A stretch of 64,000 nt of DNA from Rhabdonatronobacter sediminivivens (GTDB lineage: Bacteria > Pseudomonadota > Alphaproteobacteria > Rhodobacterales > Rhodobacteraceae). Every line of letters begins with the position of its first letter. Position 1 is the first letter of the stretch. The notes beneath the pieces were generated by a model. The model worked only from the letters and a program-made list of their open reading frames with translations. It was not told where the DNA came from and made no database searches. Of this stretch, positions 12,001 through 17,595 are shown piece after piece. The translations under genes and the position numbers were made by a program. The stretch is from positions 20,411-84,410 of the forward strand of contig NZ_JACBXS010000017.1 of assembly GCF_013415485.1 (NCBI RefSeq), written 5' to 3'.

Positions 12001-13575
12001 ACCCTGAACGGGGCGCCGGTGGGCCAGGTTGCCGGACGCGCGCTGAAAATCGCGAAACTGCCCGGCGATGTGACCGCCGATGGCGTGATCGACGCGGCCG
12101 ATGAAACCGCCACGGCGCGTGTGAGCGCCGGGCTGGACACCGGCTTTGCGGCCTTCCCGTTGACCGATCCCGCGCGGCTGGTCGCGGCGCTGCATTCGGA
12201 GCCGGACCCGGCTGACCCCACCCCTGGCGACCCTGACCCCGGCGACCCTGACCCATCTGATCCGGGGCCAGGCGACCCGGGCCCATCCGACCCAAGCGAC
12301 CCGGCAGACCCGGGCGGCCCCTCGGAACCACAGGACCCGGCTGAACCTGACCCCACCGACCCTGACCCCTCCGAACCCGACCCGGCAGACCCTGACCCCG
12401 CAGACCCGCAAGAGCCCGGCCTGCCCTCAGACCCGCAGGACCCGAGCGACCCGCAGCCGGGCGACCCGGGCCCATCCGACCCAAGCGACCCGGCAGACCC
12501 GGACGACCCTGACCTCCCCACAGACCCGCAGGACCCGGGCGACCCGCAACCGGGCGACCCGGATCCAAGCGACCCGGGCCCCAGCGAACCTGACCCCGCC
12601 GATCCAGGCGACCCGCAGCAGCCGGCGGACCCGCAAGACCCTGACCTCCCCTCTGATCCGCAGCAGCCGGACCCGACCGACCCGGGCCCGGAACAGCCCG
12701 ATCCCACCGACCCGCAGCTCCCCACCACCCCGCAGGACCCGGACACGCCCGGCGGGCCGCAGCAACCCGATCGCCCCTCCGATCAGGACCGCCCGGCCCC
12801 GCGTGGCGGGGCTCCGGCGGCTGGCGCCGGGCTGGCGCTTGGCGGTGTGCCGGCCTTTCGCGCCCCGGCCATGGCCGGGGGTGGGGGCGTGGAGCTGACC
12901 ACGGGGCCGTTCTCGGCCCGCCCGGGCGACCCGCCCATGGCGCCGCCCAGCCTTCCGGGCAGCCGCTGCATCTGGACCGAGGCCGATCTGCCCGAAGCGA
13001 TCCGCAACCTGCTGCAGACCCTGCCCGACATGCCCGACGGGGCGGCGCTGTGCATTTCGGACATGATGTTCCTGGGCATCACCCTGCCGCCGATGCCGGA
13101 TGACGCCGACGCCGCGCCGGGCCTCTGGCGCGGCGCGGACCTGCCCCAGGCCCTGCGCGATGCGCTTGACGCGCTGGCCGCGCAGCAGAACTGGCCCACG
13201 GTGCCCGGAGCGAACGGGCGCGCCTGGGTGATCTGGTTGCGCGATACCGGCATGGCGCTGAGTGCGCGCATCATGGGCCTTGTCCCGGACCCCGCCCCCA
13301 GTGCGACCGACCTGCCCGAAACCGCCGCCACCATCACCGGCCCGGCCATTCCGGCGCTGCACCAGGCCGCACATGCCCTGGCCGATCCCGGGCCTGACAC
13401 CAATGCGCCTGAAGCCCGGGCCCCCGATAGCGGGGCCGCGCAGCAAGCCGCGCCCGCCGGGGCGCAGGCCCTGGCGCTGGGCGCCGCACTAGCCGCGCTG
13501 ACGGGCGCCGCCGGACGCAAGACGCCCCACCCCACCCGCCGCGCGCAAGACAAGGAGGCTGCCCTTGACCCTTGA
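1..13575 (+). CDS. Giant multidomain surface/secreted protein (5' end outside window)
   Basis: The frame is open from base 1, so the N-terminus and any sorting signal lie upstream; 4,524 residues are visible. Domains by nucleotide: cadherin/Ig-like (about 100-370); RHS/YD-like beta region (960-1690); dockerin-like double EF-hand (2092-2232, DLDGDGRVD and DITGNGQAG); cadherin-like (2240-2510); BIG2-like (2810-3050); ZU5-like (3055-3460); beta-propeller-like (4400-5560); alpha/beta-hydrolase-like with GHGRG where GxSxG is expected (6529-6543); Pro/Asp linker (8680-9000); HExxH zinc-protease signature HEYLHNLGLVNEYG (10507-10548); cohesin-like beta domain (11640-11960) and dockerin-like GDVTADGVID (12064-12156); second Pro/Asp linker (12196-12790); C-terminal duplicated module, then a weak hydrophobic stretch and basic tail. 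Only two Cys codons were seen (12967, 13051). No RTX repeats. First gene of a four-gene operon with export-type partners. Surface or extracellular location is inferred; function is unknown. Confidence 0.85.
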   Translation, partial: PGFDAAGTYQLAFAALDPSGAEALTTVTLDIADVNRAPVLAAANQIAILGEELRFSVASSDPDGDALVHEFTGLPPGATFDPDSGTVSFTPGPGALGDHVVVARVSDVRAQVSAPFVLRVVAQPDPPRPLLVATPDFAVLPGQRITVSLRADSFLPVAAARLLLNGSEVALDANGRAQITVTAPGVLTLEGIVTDTAGQEGRTSSVIRVRDPDDTAAPVVTLPPALDRAPLDRAQTLSFGIEDRNLDHWRLELHHIASGGVQLLAEGRQTGTQSLTLDPAAFASGFYRLQLEAVDVSGRRSTAAQTLELLPDTDAPRAILTQTDLTLQVGANTLALARQFDTLANPGPGLLGKGWRPVWQDFAVEYDPLSTGRAEDGVPRGLGRESRLHLSLPDGTRLAFGVRLELDPHPGLQLAQPVFVPDMPGDWQLQAESPPLIAAGGRLYDLRSGRALDPLATDELRLRLRAPDGTEWVLDGSGQVRAITFADGTTLALSDTAILGPDGVVAALQRDHRGRLAEVTSDRARVLFGYRGDGLLDRVRQVGATDTALQAYGPEGQLLGSTGTGDTGAGDTGEGGTGAGGFWLDGDQLRPLAGSFGPLAVAAGTSQAVTLAEDGRAVVSMVVRGSEVAGPGGRVLLGLRIHGNGAMPQALTGLERLSSETTGGVQTHILAAETAGLHLIALEGAAGAGVTLEVFTPGDLDGDGRVDARDAEAFELGPVDITGNGQAGAADARIIAANAGFAVNLPPVIDAAELRSFVGLPLHLSLGDLAHDPEGDPVFLRVDHALGGAARIAPDGRSLIFTPDPGFSGTARLGLRADDGFAVSAVHDLQITVLDERPLAIDFLTRGSELNIGGLGALMVVGDFPSASGVPLPLDYLDLSFTAPEVLELREDGLLRGLMEGASLVIAERDGTRAVTRVSVGNEGLDDLLDMIMGLEVVPGAITLEAGQGTAHLRFTDSSGTPLEAEPGALALFSSNDAVVTVDPQGRLQAGAAGEAVITAILGGLERLVPVRVVAAQTGATTLGRDGGVIANEAGMTVAIAPGALGHDVEAEIRQIARADLPIAPPPEDLGWNFVDAFRFTIDDALMAVPAQFSLPTDLPEGAEVVIYRHAPLPGPEGWVMGWQQVASGLVGADGVARSIGGDDLGLVANSFYAVTNPREGGVARQGGTAFAAFPQNNASMGAVMSLPGGITVGATAPAPRVTLHMPIGAIQTTFSAISPSGLIESVTQTINTLADGIRDAFDVTIFNIGQVADPADMVPVITGSVVDSDGTSSTLTLRGEEFAPRSPAFADGENVPEGGVWLALGRGDLEALLAAIAGADEDAERTEGGGMIALAVPPDHISNSELMVDLPTGLGVNVLELRVIRMDQALNSASAAGGVPAGATAGGVGDTFLGPRPQVSDLWRLNNNNDVTVGLVANGAFRDQAFGVDQIVVLGVPEPGAPPDILRRIALDGWPDDDDPAPRGTALPRSAVTFDDGARAVVTLERAGTLALVNLVTGEQADLLDLSALLRSDGGGAGAGAAAPYHIILDRSNRYALVSDAQRPLIHVIDISGERLVHLGTFNTGLDGFGLREIALTQDEASLVVTATDGVPHDGQGTGRVAFIGILSFDFFLSELLGGQPDFITQIETRTADGAQLRQPYGLQVLRDVTGQDIAIVTDRNNDAAGVFTFARRDSFFWDARAQVPFTLAPPIPFNHPLAAAMRRDSFEVNNAAQVVLSPDMSYAFVMGQNRFAVDDVTRNPNYRAQILEVFPNVFDPGQPRPAVAAGSAIAVIADPLGEAPQLVGALRPVSNGFGTRLAVSGDGLYLYAAFEAQNAIFAYDLDALIAQLRATADEPILRGFNPLNDLAPDGSSLINFSFTGGFSAEQRAGVNPEIDLRADFAWWPSEGGFEQRPSDPQSPNAPIGTGATSRPQGIVSQAPVIGLISPTRGDRDVPPVVTFEWSLGGKALDHTLWVSVQSASGGLFAGESDSALIEALREAGFRDATFEDDPTASDLFLDGNRNRVFAKNFNASTEEVLSFTLPFPLTRGQLYAWGISVNDEGRRLQTMSELFRVAPAEEQGGFSSVTVLTHNFHPFWGPQPTESAMFELAQQIARRNDGMVAVHDSQTGIWRSATPGRNLDDPQGALVLMTDWYRESAINDSGFTEAAASAIFAGLMHLNTETAQDLFALPMHFIGHGRGAVVNSEIVERLLFHVGKTMPDLHFTALDPHDHDIPSLAIDFESFAKAKAKGAFRATLKGAGTALLTRNPIPAWEAAKSFTKSILWSGTSDFARLMGLQYLDWRSFRDPQITYWQGIDFFDSYYQQQAVIDATEILPYLAASNWGPGALERLQSDPLGEAARLWARTGTGLDPDQFNTSLTVWGRSIPQADINRSLDGLPGFVEDDIWPLIQRYTGFNGGLGTLHDRTLAWYAGTAALNIDRIGSAYSSGEPIWRRLSDRGIETDGWLLGVKSRYYPPYLDETENTQGWYRAFADVQRFGLFESAPGDTPSGPLVDGYPWEGIGEGWFYSWLGGGSDPFAVRGIDGSRPEATGTPDRPVAGEFNNTRHGALPDAVPVVFNGDFQAGFRPYYGRIVLPGFLSTPLAATGLSPPGALEYQFPGWSYQGGQIDGLLGLSLQVPQVEAVIAGLGISPDAAEAFVEGLDGLLGLVSTLTDTLIQGGTMTDAVRAVMDAADFSNFFDGRIGLDDLREITRALHESTLYSTSQYSMFTDFRREFTDIALNGPNLMLPFGIYGAAAEAMEDFATGVLPTLLFWLQANAVDYHMSLMSRDFVPGIATSNRFYLPQDVAQIGFDAWPGAFGAGSLSVLWVGMDGTETRLIIRDVGMFINLEETTPRKRYVAAIPSEIRGTSGSLRFEFQGQHTTFLERARFVGIDNIGVDGISIEFRTIDPEPELDEDPGDTDDPQTDPAEQNGGETDPGPTPPPTGENGTGDTPSDPAPSDPPEADPAPSDPAPSDPAPSDPAPSDPAPSDPTPADPEPAPPPVLEPQPDPEVPQPESVDFDFPNSKAGKWLFTDTLKKSDSQKSGLEAIARGTKDFKDGANLKELVLENKTDSDAEIVITLQPNLFLGLQVSSAISSDLTDADIELAPITWSDATQTRRIEISLAAGTTRTLKLHAAVELHELQRMVGPGIIDAGLRIAEFWRDEPLGKVHDFRLFYLLDIGDDSTIDGIITLPPTVAGQERVFVLPGSAPFEVSIPLATSDIYKDGTKTKPMQESNFRADALDMGRWLQLVNAAASQDLVLNFLPELPVNRSDGYLKLKTELRFGGEKSGSIVFKAPIRQQNALDVNPAQLIRGLELLLESFGDAGFVGIDPAVSDPDMRAQMEALYAPVIEMLLRESAGGTDFSALDPLPGVLSLFAPFVAAGSMDLGPGQMSNQPLYRLEPLSEAEFARIQDWLALPAAERPPFDPTPRAEARLDIDRKALEALVLAHDPYRLRPDLTPAQALQRLQAVLNPAIRDATPAIRLAVDGALRSYALAHLAGDVALDMRGFSDRIGWLVAHEYLHNLGLVNEYGADGLARDPLRPTPLSTLYNTDFTPEHLAVLALALDDPRLSPSPDQGRILAQWYLDRLRDHDAAFPDGRFTANSPGVDPIEEPGPFLNGDFATPSGDAGFGWQLAGAATTGPEGLVLTEALTGNGRAAQFFIPPAGASHLRVTLTNRMALTPGLPDAFEIRLRGADGMALAVAPLDGTDAAVNLQADGTLVLADSVLRTSGAGPVAPGETVVLDLPLPVLANTPLWLEFDLIGLGALGSQVVIAQVEPVLRADTLRVVTLDAEPDALRIGFNADFNRATIALYGPGPDLPDDLRVIGPDANPVPGSLIFTDDGFWFLPTGGFAPGNHELILRSAADAWTGPLGDLDGPGDGQAGGDFRASFTIAAREVAIQAGDIILPPGASVQPADGVPVRLHSSGGISALGFTLIVPTGALSVAGLQLDADLGGGLLPPVGTETGDDGFDRVRFALNLSSPLAPGTVTLGRLVLGKASTRDYGQLGQVGFVLDTLNGAPVGQVAGRALKIAKLPGDVTADGVIDAADETATARVSAGLDTGFAAFPLTDPARLVAALHSEPDPADPTPGDPDPGDPDPSDPGPGDPGPSDPSDPADPGGPSEPQDPAEPDPTDPDPSEPDPADPDPADPQEPGLPSDPQDPSDPQPGDPGPSDPSDPADPDDPDLPTDPQDPGDPQPGDPDPSDPGPSEPDPADPGDPQQPADPQDPDLPSDPQQPDPTDPGPEQPDPTDPQLPTTPQDPDTPGGPQQPDRPSDQDRPAPRGGAPAAGAGLALGGVPAFRAPAMAGGGGVELTTGPFSARPGDPPMAPPSLPGSRCIWTEADLPEAIRNLLQTLPDMPDGAALCISDMMFLGITLPPMPDDADAAPGLWRGADLPQALRDALDALAAQQNWPTVPGANGRAWVIWLRDTGMALSARIMGLVPDPAPSATDLPETAATITGPAIPALHQAAHALADPGPDTNAPEARAPDSGAAQQAAPAGAQALALGAALAALTGAAGRKTPHPTRRAQDKEAALDP
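8677..9000 (+). repeat. Proline/aspartate-rich linker 1 with PSDPA pentapeptide repeats
   Basis: Inside the giant gene. Translates to an acidic Pro/Asp/Ser linker containing about six consecutive PSDPA units (roughly 8850-8931). It separates the hydrolase-like half from the following beta-rich region. It is a typical extended, unstructured spacer of surface proteins. Confidence 0.8.
12196..12790 (+). repeat. Proline/aspartate-rich linker 2 (about 200 residues)
   Basis: Inside the giant gene, between the second dockerin-like motif and the C-terminal module. Almost entirely DP, SDP, GDP, ADP and PEP units, which makes the coding strand very C-rich. Comparable linkers in cell-wall-spanning proteins lift domains off the surface; here that role is inferred. 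Confidence 0.8.
13552..13558 (+). promoter_or_regulatory. Shine-Dalgarno AAGGAGG that fixes a TTG start
   Basis: A perfect AAGGAGG lies inside the last codons of the giant gene, 6 nt before the TTG at 13565. It supports TTG as the true start of the next gene and an 11-bp gene overlap, implying translational coupling. Confidence 0.75.
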
Positions 13576-15430
13576 CCTGCGCCTCAACCCGCGCGGGGCG
13601 ACGGGCGTTTCCCCGGACTGGGCAGGGTTCTCCGATCCGGCCGATGCCGGCGCGTTCCTTGAGGCCTGGTTCAGCATCCTGCTGTCCGAGATCGACGGCG
13701 TGCGCAGCGCCGTTCTGATGCTGGAATCGACCGCCGGAACGCTGGTTCCCGCAGTGCAATGGCCGGACGCTTCGGCGGCTGCGCCGCTGGTCCCGCTGGC
13801 CCAGCGGCTGGCCCAGACCCCCGACCGGACGCTGCTGGTCCGCGATGACGGGGCCCAGCGCATCGGGTTTCCGCTGTTCATCGAATCGCATCTGCACGGG
13901 GTCATCGCCCTGGCCTGTGACCCGCTTCCCCCCGAGGCCCTGCAGGCGGCGCTGCGCCGGCTGCACTGGGGCAGCGGCTGGGTCCATGCCATCGTCCAGC
14001 GCAGCCGCGAGATGGCCGCAACCGATGCGGCGGAACGCAGCGGCATTGCGCTGGACATGCTGGCCGCCGCCGAAGACGCCGAGGGGCTGGACGGCGCCAT
14101 GCGCGGCCTTGTCAATGAATTGCGGCTGCGGCTGCTGGCGGACCGCGCCGCCGTCACCCTGCTGCAGGGCCGCCGACTGCGCCTGCGGGCGGTTTCCGAA
14201 ACCGCCGAGGCCGACCGTCGGATGCGCGACATGCGCAGCCTGCACGAGGCCATGAACGAGGCCCGGCTGCAGGGCCGCCCCCTGATCTGGCCAGATCCGG
14301 CCGATGACGGGCTGTCGGTCCTGGCCGCACACCGCGCCCATGCACGCCGGGCGGGGGTGGCGGCCATGATCAGCCTGCCGCTGATGCTGCGGGGCAAACT
14401 GCTTGGCGTAATCACTCTGGAACGGCTGCAGTCCGGCGATGCCCCCGGAGATCAGGCCACGGCCGGGGCCTTTACCCGCGCCGAGGTCGCGCTAGCGCAG
14501 GCGCTCTGCGCCAGCGTTGCACCCGCCGTTCACAGCCGGATGCGCGCGCATCGCCTGCTTTCCGGGCGTCTGGTCGAGATGCTGGGCCGGGGCTGGACGC
14601 GGCTTTTCGGGCCGGGGTATCCGGTGCTGAAACTCGGGGCCGGGCTGGCGGTCGCGCTGGCGCTGGTGCTGGCGCTGCTGCCCTGGACCGTGACGCTCAG
14701 CGCGCCTGCGCGGGTGCTTGGCGAAGTGCAGCGCGCCGTGGTCGCTCCCTTCGATGGCTATATCGAGGCCGCGCACCTGCGGGCCGGAGATGCCGTGGCA
14801 GCGGGCGATGTGATCGCCGTTCTGGACACACGTGATCTGGCGCTGGAGCAGAGCCGGCTGCAGGCCGAGGCCGCCCGCATCGACTCCGAGCGCCTGCAGA
14901 CCCTGGCCGAGGGCAACCGCGTGGGGCTGGCGATGCTGGATGCGCGGGCGGCCTCGGTGCAGGCGGAACTGGCGCTGGTGGCGACCCGGCTGGACCGGGC
15001 CATGTTGCGCGCGCCGCTGGACGGGATCATCGTTTCGGGGGATCTGGGCCAGTCGCTGGGGGCGCCGGTCAGTCGCGGCGATGTCCTGTTCGAGGTCGCC
15101 GCCCATGAGAGTCATATCGTGGCGCTGGAGGTGGGTGAGCATGACATTGACCTGATCGCCCGGGGCGCCGAGGGGCGCGTGGCGCTGGTGGGGCTGTCCG
15201 GCGCGCCGCTGGCCATCCGCATCGACCATCTGGGCGCGGTCAGCGATATCACCCGGGGGCAGAACGCCTTCATGGCCGAGGCGCGCTTCATCACCCCGCC
15301 CCCGGCCGCCCTGCGCCCCGGAATGGCCGGGCGCGCCCGCATCGATGCGGGCCAGGCATCGCTGTTTCATGCGCTCAGCCGGAACCTGATGCTGCGCCTG
15401 CGCCACCTTCTGTGGCGGCTGTCACCCTGA
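13565..15430 (+). CDS. GAF-domain / HlyD-type membrane-fusion protein
   Basis: 621 aa from a TTG start with a perfect ribosome site, overlapping the giant gene by 11 bp. Residues about 150-320 look like a GAF sensor domain (LPLMLRGKLLGVITLERL near 270-288). One transmembrane helix spans about 357-376. A periplasmic-adaptor (HlyD/RND-type) part follows: split biotinyl-lipoyl halves at about 385-421 (APFDGYIEAAHLRAGDAV) and 480-512 (LRAPLDGIIVSGDLGQ), joined by an alpha-hairpin of about 425-480, then a beta-barrel part. Topology predicts a cytoplasmic GAF domain and a periplasmic adaptor. HlyD proteins bridge inner-membrane transporters to outer-membrane channels, but no such channel or ABC transporter is encoded nearby. 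The GAF fusion suggests export gated by an intracellular signal (inference). Confidence 0.8.
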   Translation: MTLDLRLNPRGATGVSPDWAGFSDPADAGAFLEAWFSILLSEIDGVRSAVLMLESTAGTLVPAVQWPDASAAAPLVPLAQRLAQTPDRTLLVRDDGAQRIGFPLFIESHLHGVIALACDPLPPEALQAALRRLHWGSGWVHAIVQRSREMAATDAAERSGIALDMLAAAEDAEGLDGAMRGLVNELRLRLLADRAAVTLLQGRRLRLRAVSETAEADRRMRDMRSLHEAMNEARLQGRPLIWPDPADDGLSVLAAHRAHARRAGVAAMISLPLMLRGKLLGVITLERLQSGDAPGDQATAGAFTRAEVALAQALCASVAPAVHSRMRAHRLLSGRLVEMLGRGWTRLFGPGYPVLKLGAGLAVALALVLALLPWTVTLSAPARVLGEVQRAVVAPFDGYIEAAHLRAGDAVAAGDVIAVLDTRDLALEQSRLQAEAARIDSERLQTLAEGNRVGLAMLDARAASVQAELALVATRLDRAMLRAPLDGIIVSGDLGQSLGAPVSRGDVLFEVAAHESHIVALEVGEHDIDLIARGAEGRVALVGLSGAPLAIRIDHLGAVSDITRGQNAFMAEARFITPPPAALRPGMAGRARIDAGQASLFHALSRNLMLRLRHLLWRLSP

Positions 15431-15440
15431 GGACCGGCCG

Positions 15441-17594
15441 ATGACCGACAGTTTCTTCAGCCCGCTCTGGTATCGCCTGGCCGATCTGCAACCGGCGCTG
15501 AAACCGCAGGTCGAGGTCACCCTGCACGATTACGGCGGCGAGGCCTGGCATGTGCTGCGCGACCCGGTGACGGGCAAGCTCTATCGTTTCACGGCGCAGG
15601 CCTGGCAGATCGTGGGGCGCATGCGCGGCCAGCAGCCGCTTGCCCGCATATGGGAGGCCGCCCTGGCCGAGCTTGGCCCGCAGGCCCCGTCGCAGGAGGA
15701 AACGGTGCAACTGCTCTCGCAGCTTTATCAGGCCGATCTGCTGAGCGTGGATGCCACTCCCGATGCCGCCGAACTGCTGGACCGGATGCAGCGCCAGCGG
15801 CGCCAGAAACGCCAGCGTTTCTACAAGAACCCCCTGGCCATTCCGCTGCCGCTGTTCGACCCGGACCGCTTTCTGGACCGTCTGGCGCCGCTGGTGCAGG
15901 GGCGCCGGGCCGGGCTGTTCTGGGCGCTGGTCTGGCTGGCCGTGGTGATCCCGGCGCTGGGCCTTCTGCCACTGCATTGGGAGGCCCTGACCCGCACCGG
16001 CCCGCGCGAATGGCTGGCGCTGGACAATCTGGTGCTGATGGCCTGCGTCTATCCGGTGGTCAAGGCCCTGCATGAACTGGCCCATGGGCTGGCCGCCAAG
16101 CGTCATGGCGGGGCGGTGCATGAAACCGGCATCATGTTCCTGGTCTTCTACCCGGTACCTTATGTCGATGCCTCGTCCTCGGCCTTCTTTCCGCAGCGGC
16201 GGGCACGGGCGCTGGTGGGCGGTGCGGGGATCCTGGCCGAACTGTGGCTGGCGGCAGGGGCGTTCCTGATCTGGCTGGCGGCGGAACCAGGGCTGCTGCG
16301 GGACATGATGTTCAACGTCATGCTGATCGGAGGCATCTCGACCGTGCTGGTCAATGGCAATCCGCTGCTGAAATTCGATGGCTACTATGTCCTGTGCGAC
16401 CTGCTGGGCATGCCCAACCTGGGACCGCGCGCCAACAAGGCCTGGGGGCGGCTGGCCAAGGCGCTGCTGGGGCTGGAAGATCCCCGGAACGCGCCCCGCA
16501 CCCGGGCCGAGGCCTGGGTGTTCTACCTCTATGCGCCGGCGGCCTTTGTCTATCGCATCTTCATCATGCTGACGATCGCGGTGATGGTGTCCACGCAGTA
16601 TTTCATCGCCGGGGTCCTGATCGCGGTCTGGAGCATGGTCCAGGCGCTGGTGGTGCCGCTGTTCAAGACGCTGGGGCATCTGTGGTCCGATCCCCGGCTT
16701 GCCGAACGGCGCGGCAGGGCCTGGGCGTCGATGCTGGCGGGGCTGGCGGGGGCGGCGCTGCTGCTTCTGAGCGTACCGCTGCCCCTGCGCGAGACCGCCC
16801 AGGGCGTGGTCTGGCTGCCCGAACGGGCGCATCTGCGGGTGGAAACCGGGGGCGTGCTGGTCGATCTGCCGATCGCACCCGGGACCTGGGTGGCGGCGGG
16901 CGCGGTGCTGGCGGTGCTGGACGCGCCTGCGGAAACCACCCGCCTGCAGATGGCCCGCGCCCGGCAGCTGGAGGCCGACATCCACGCCCGCGCGACCCAG
17001 GTCAACGACCGGGCAGAATGGCGTCAGGCCATGGCCGCGCTTCCGCGCCATGATGCCGATGTCGCCCATGCCGCGCAGCGGGTCGCGCGGCTGGAACTGC
17101 GCGCGGCCGTGGCGGGGCGGTTCTACATGGACCTGCCGGACATGGCGATCGGGCGATATTTCCCCGAAGGCGCGGTCATCGCGCATGTGCTCCCGGACCG
17201 GGCGCAACGGGTGCGCACCAGCCTGCCCGAACCGAAGGCCGAATTCCTGGACACGCGGTTGCGCAGGGTCACCCTGCGCCTGCCCGGGGACGCAGGCCTG
17301 GCACTGCAGGCGACCGACCTGCGCCGGGTGCCGATGGCCAGCCAGCGTTTGCCCGCCGCCGCGCTGGGCCGGGCCGCAGGCGGGCGTATTGCCACGGACC
17401 CCGGCGACCCCGAAGGGATGCGTGCGCTGGACCCGCTGGTCACGCTGGACCTGAGCGTGCCCGGCCTGGAGCAGGCGCGCTTCGGCCAGCGGGTCGAGGT
17501 GAAGTTCGACCTAGGGCTGGAACCCGTGGGTTTCAGGCTGTGGCGGCGCGCGCGGGTGGCATTCCTGTCACTTTTCACCCGGGGCGCGGCGTGA
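15441..17594 (+). CDS. PqqD-like / M50 site-2-protease-like / HlyD-like membrane protein
   Basis: 717 aa, 10 bp after the previous gene. Residues 20-105 resemble the PqqD/RRE peptide-binding fold. Residues 150-460 are polytopic and carry the M50 signature HELAH (211-215) and the distal NPLLKFDGYY (307-316), whose Asp would complete the zinc site. A GVVWLPERAHLRV lipoyl-type half at about 454-495 and a short coiled segment make the C-terminal half HlyD-like. Related fusions are usually annotated as peptide zinc metalloproteases or YydH-like peptidases next to secretion genes. It could process or escort the giant protein at the inner membrane; catalytic residues look intact. The next gene starts 1 bp after its stop, so co-expression is very likely. 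Confidence 0.82.
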   Translation: MTDSFFSPLWYRLADLQPALKPQVEVTLHDYGGEAWHVLRDPVTGKLYRFTAQAWQIVGRMRGQQPLARIWEAALAELGPQAPSQEETVQLLSQLYQADLLSVDATPDAAELLDRMQRQRRQKRQRFYKNPLAIPLPLFDPDRFLDRLAPLVQGRRAGLFWALVWLAVVIPALGLLPLHWEALTRTGPREWLALDNLVLMACVYPVVKALHELAHGLAAKRHGGAVHETGIMFLVFYPVPYVDASSSAFFPQRRARALVGGAGILAELWLAAGAFLIWLAAEPGLLRDMMFNVMLIGGISTVLVNGNPLLKFDGYYVLCDLLGMPNLGPRANKAWGRLAKALLGLEDPRNAPRTRAEAWVFYLYAPAAFVYRIFIMLTIAVMVSTQYFIAGVLIAVWSMVQALVVPLFKTLGHLWSDPRLAERRGRAWASMLAGLAGAALLLLSVPLPLRETAQGVVWLPERAHLRVETGGVLVDLPIAPGTWVAAGAVLAVLDAPAETTRLQMARARQLEADIHARATQVNDRAEWRQAMAALPRHDADVAHAAQRVARLELRAAVAGRFYMDLPDMAIGRYFPEGAVIAHVLPDRAQRVRTSLPEPKAEFLDTRLRRVTLRLPGDAGLALQATDLRRVPMASQRLPAAALGRAAGGRIATDPGDPEGMRALDPLVTLDLSVPGLEQARFGQRVEVKFDLGLEPVGFRLWRRARVAFLSLFTRGAA

Positions 17595-17595
17595 C

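Noticed and set aside
1783..12411. A 3,542-codon open frame on the minus strand, opposite the giant gene
   Set aside because: Its composition (Arg/Gly/Gln/His-rich, no domains) is what the complement of G+C-rich coding sequence gives. The plus frame has clear domains and a ribosome-linked downstream gene.
12196..12790. CRISPR-like or satellite repeat
   Set aside because: The periodicity comes from Asp-Pro codons in a coding linker; units are irregular and there are no spacers.
1..13575. RTX toxin / type I secretion substrate
   Set aside because: No GGxGxDxLx repeats and no ABC transporter in the operon.
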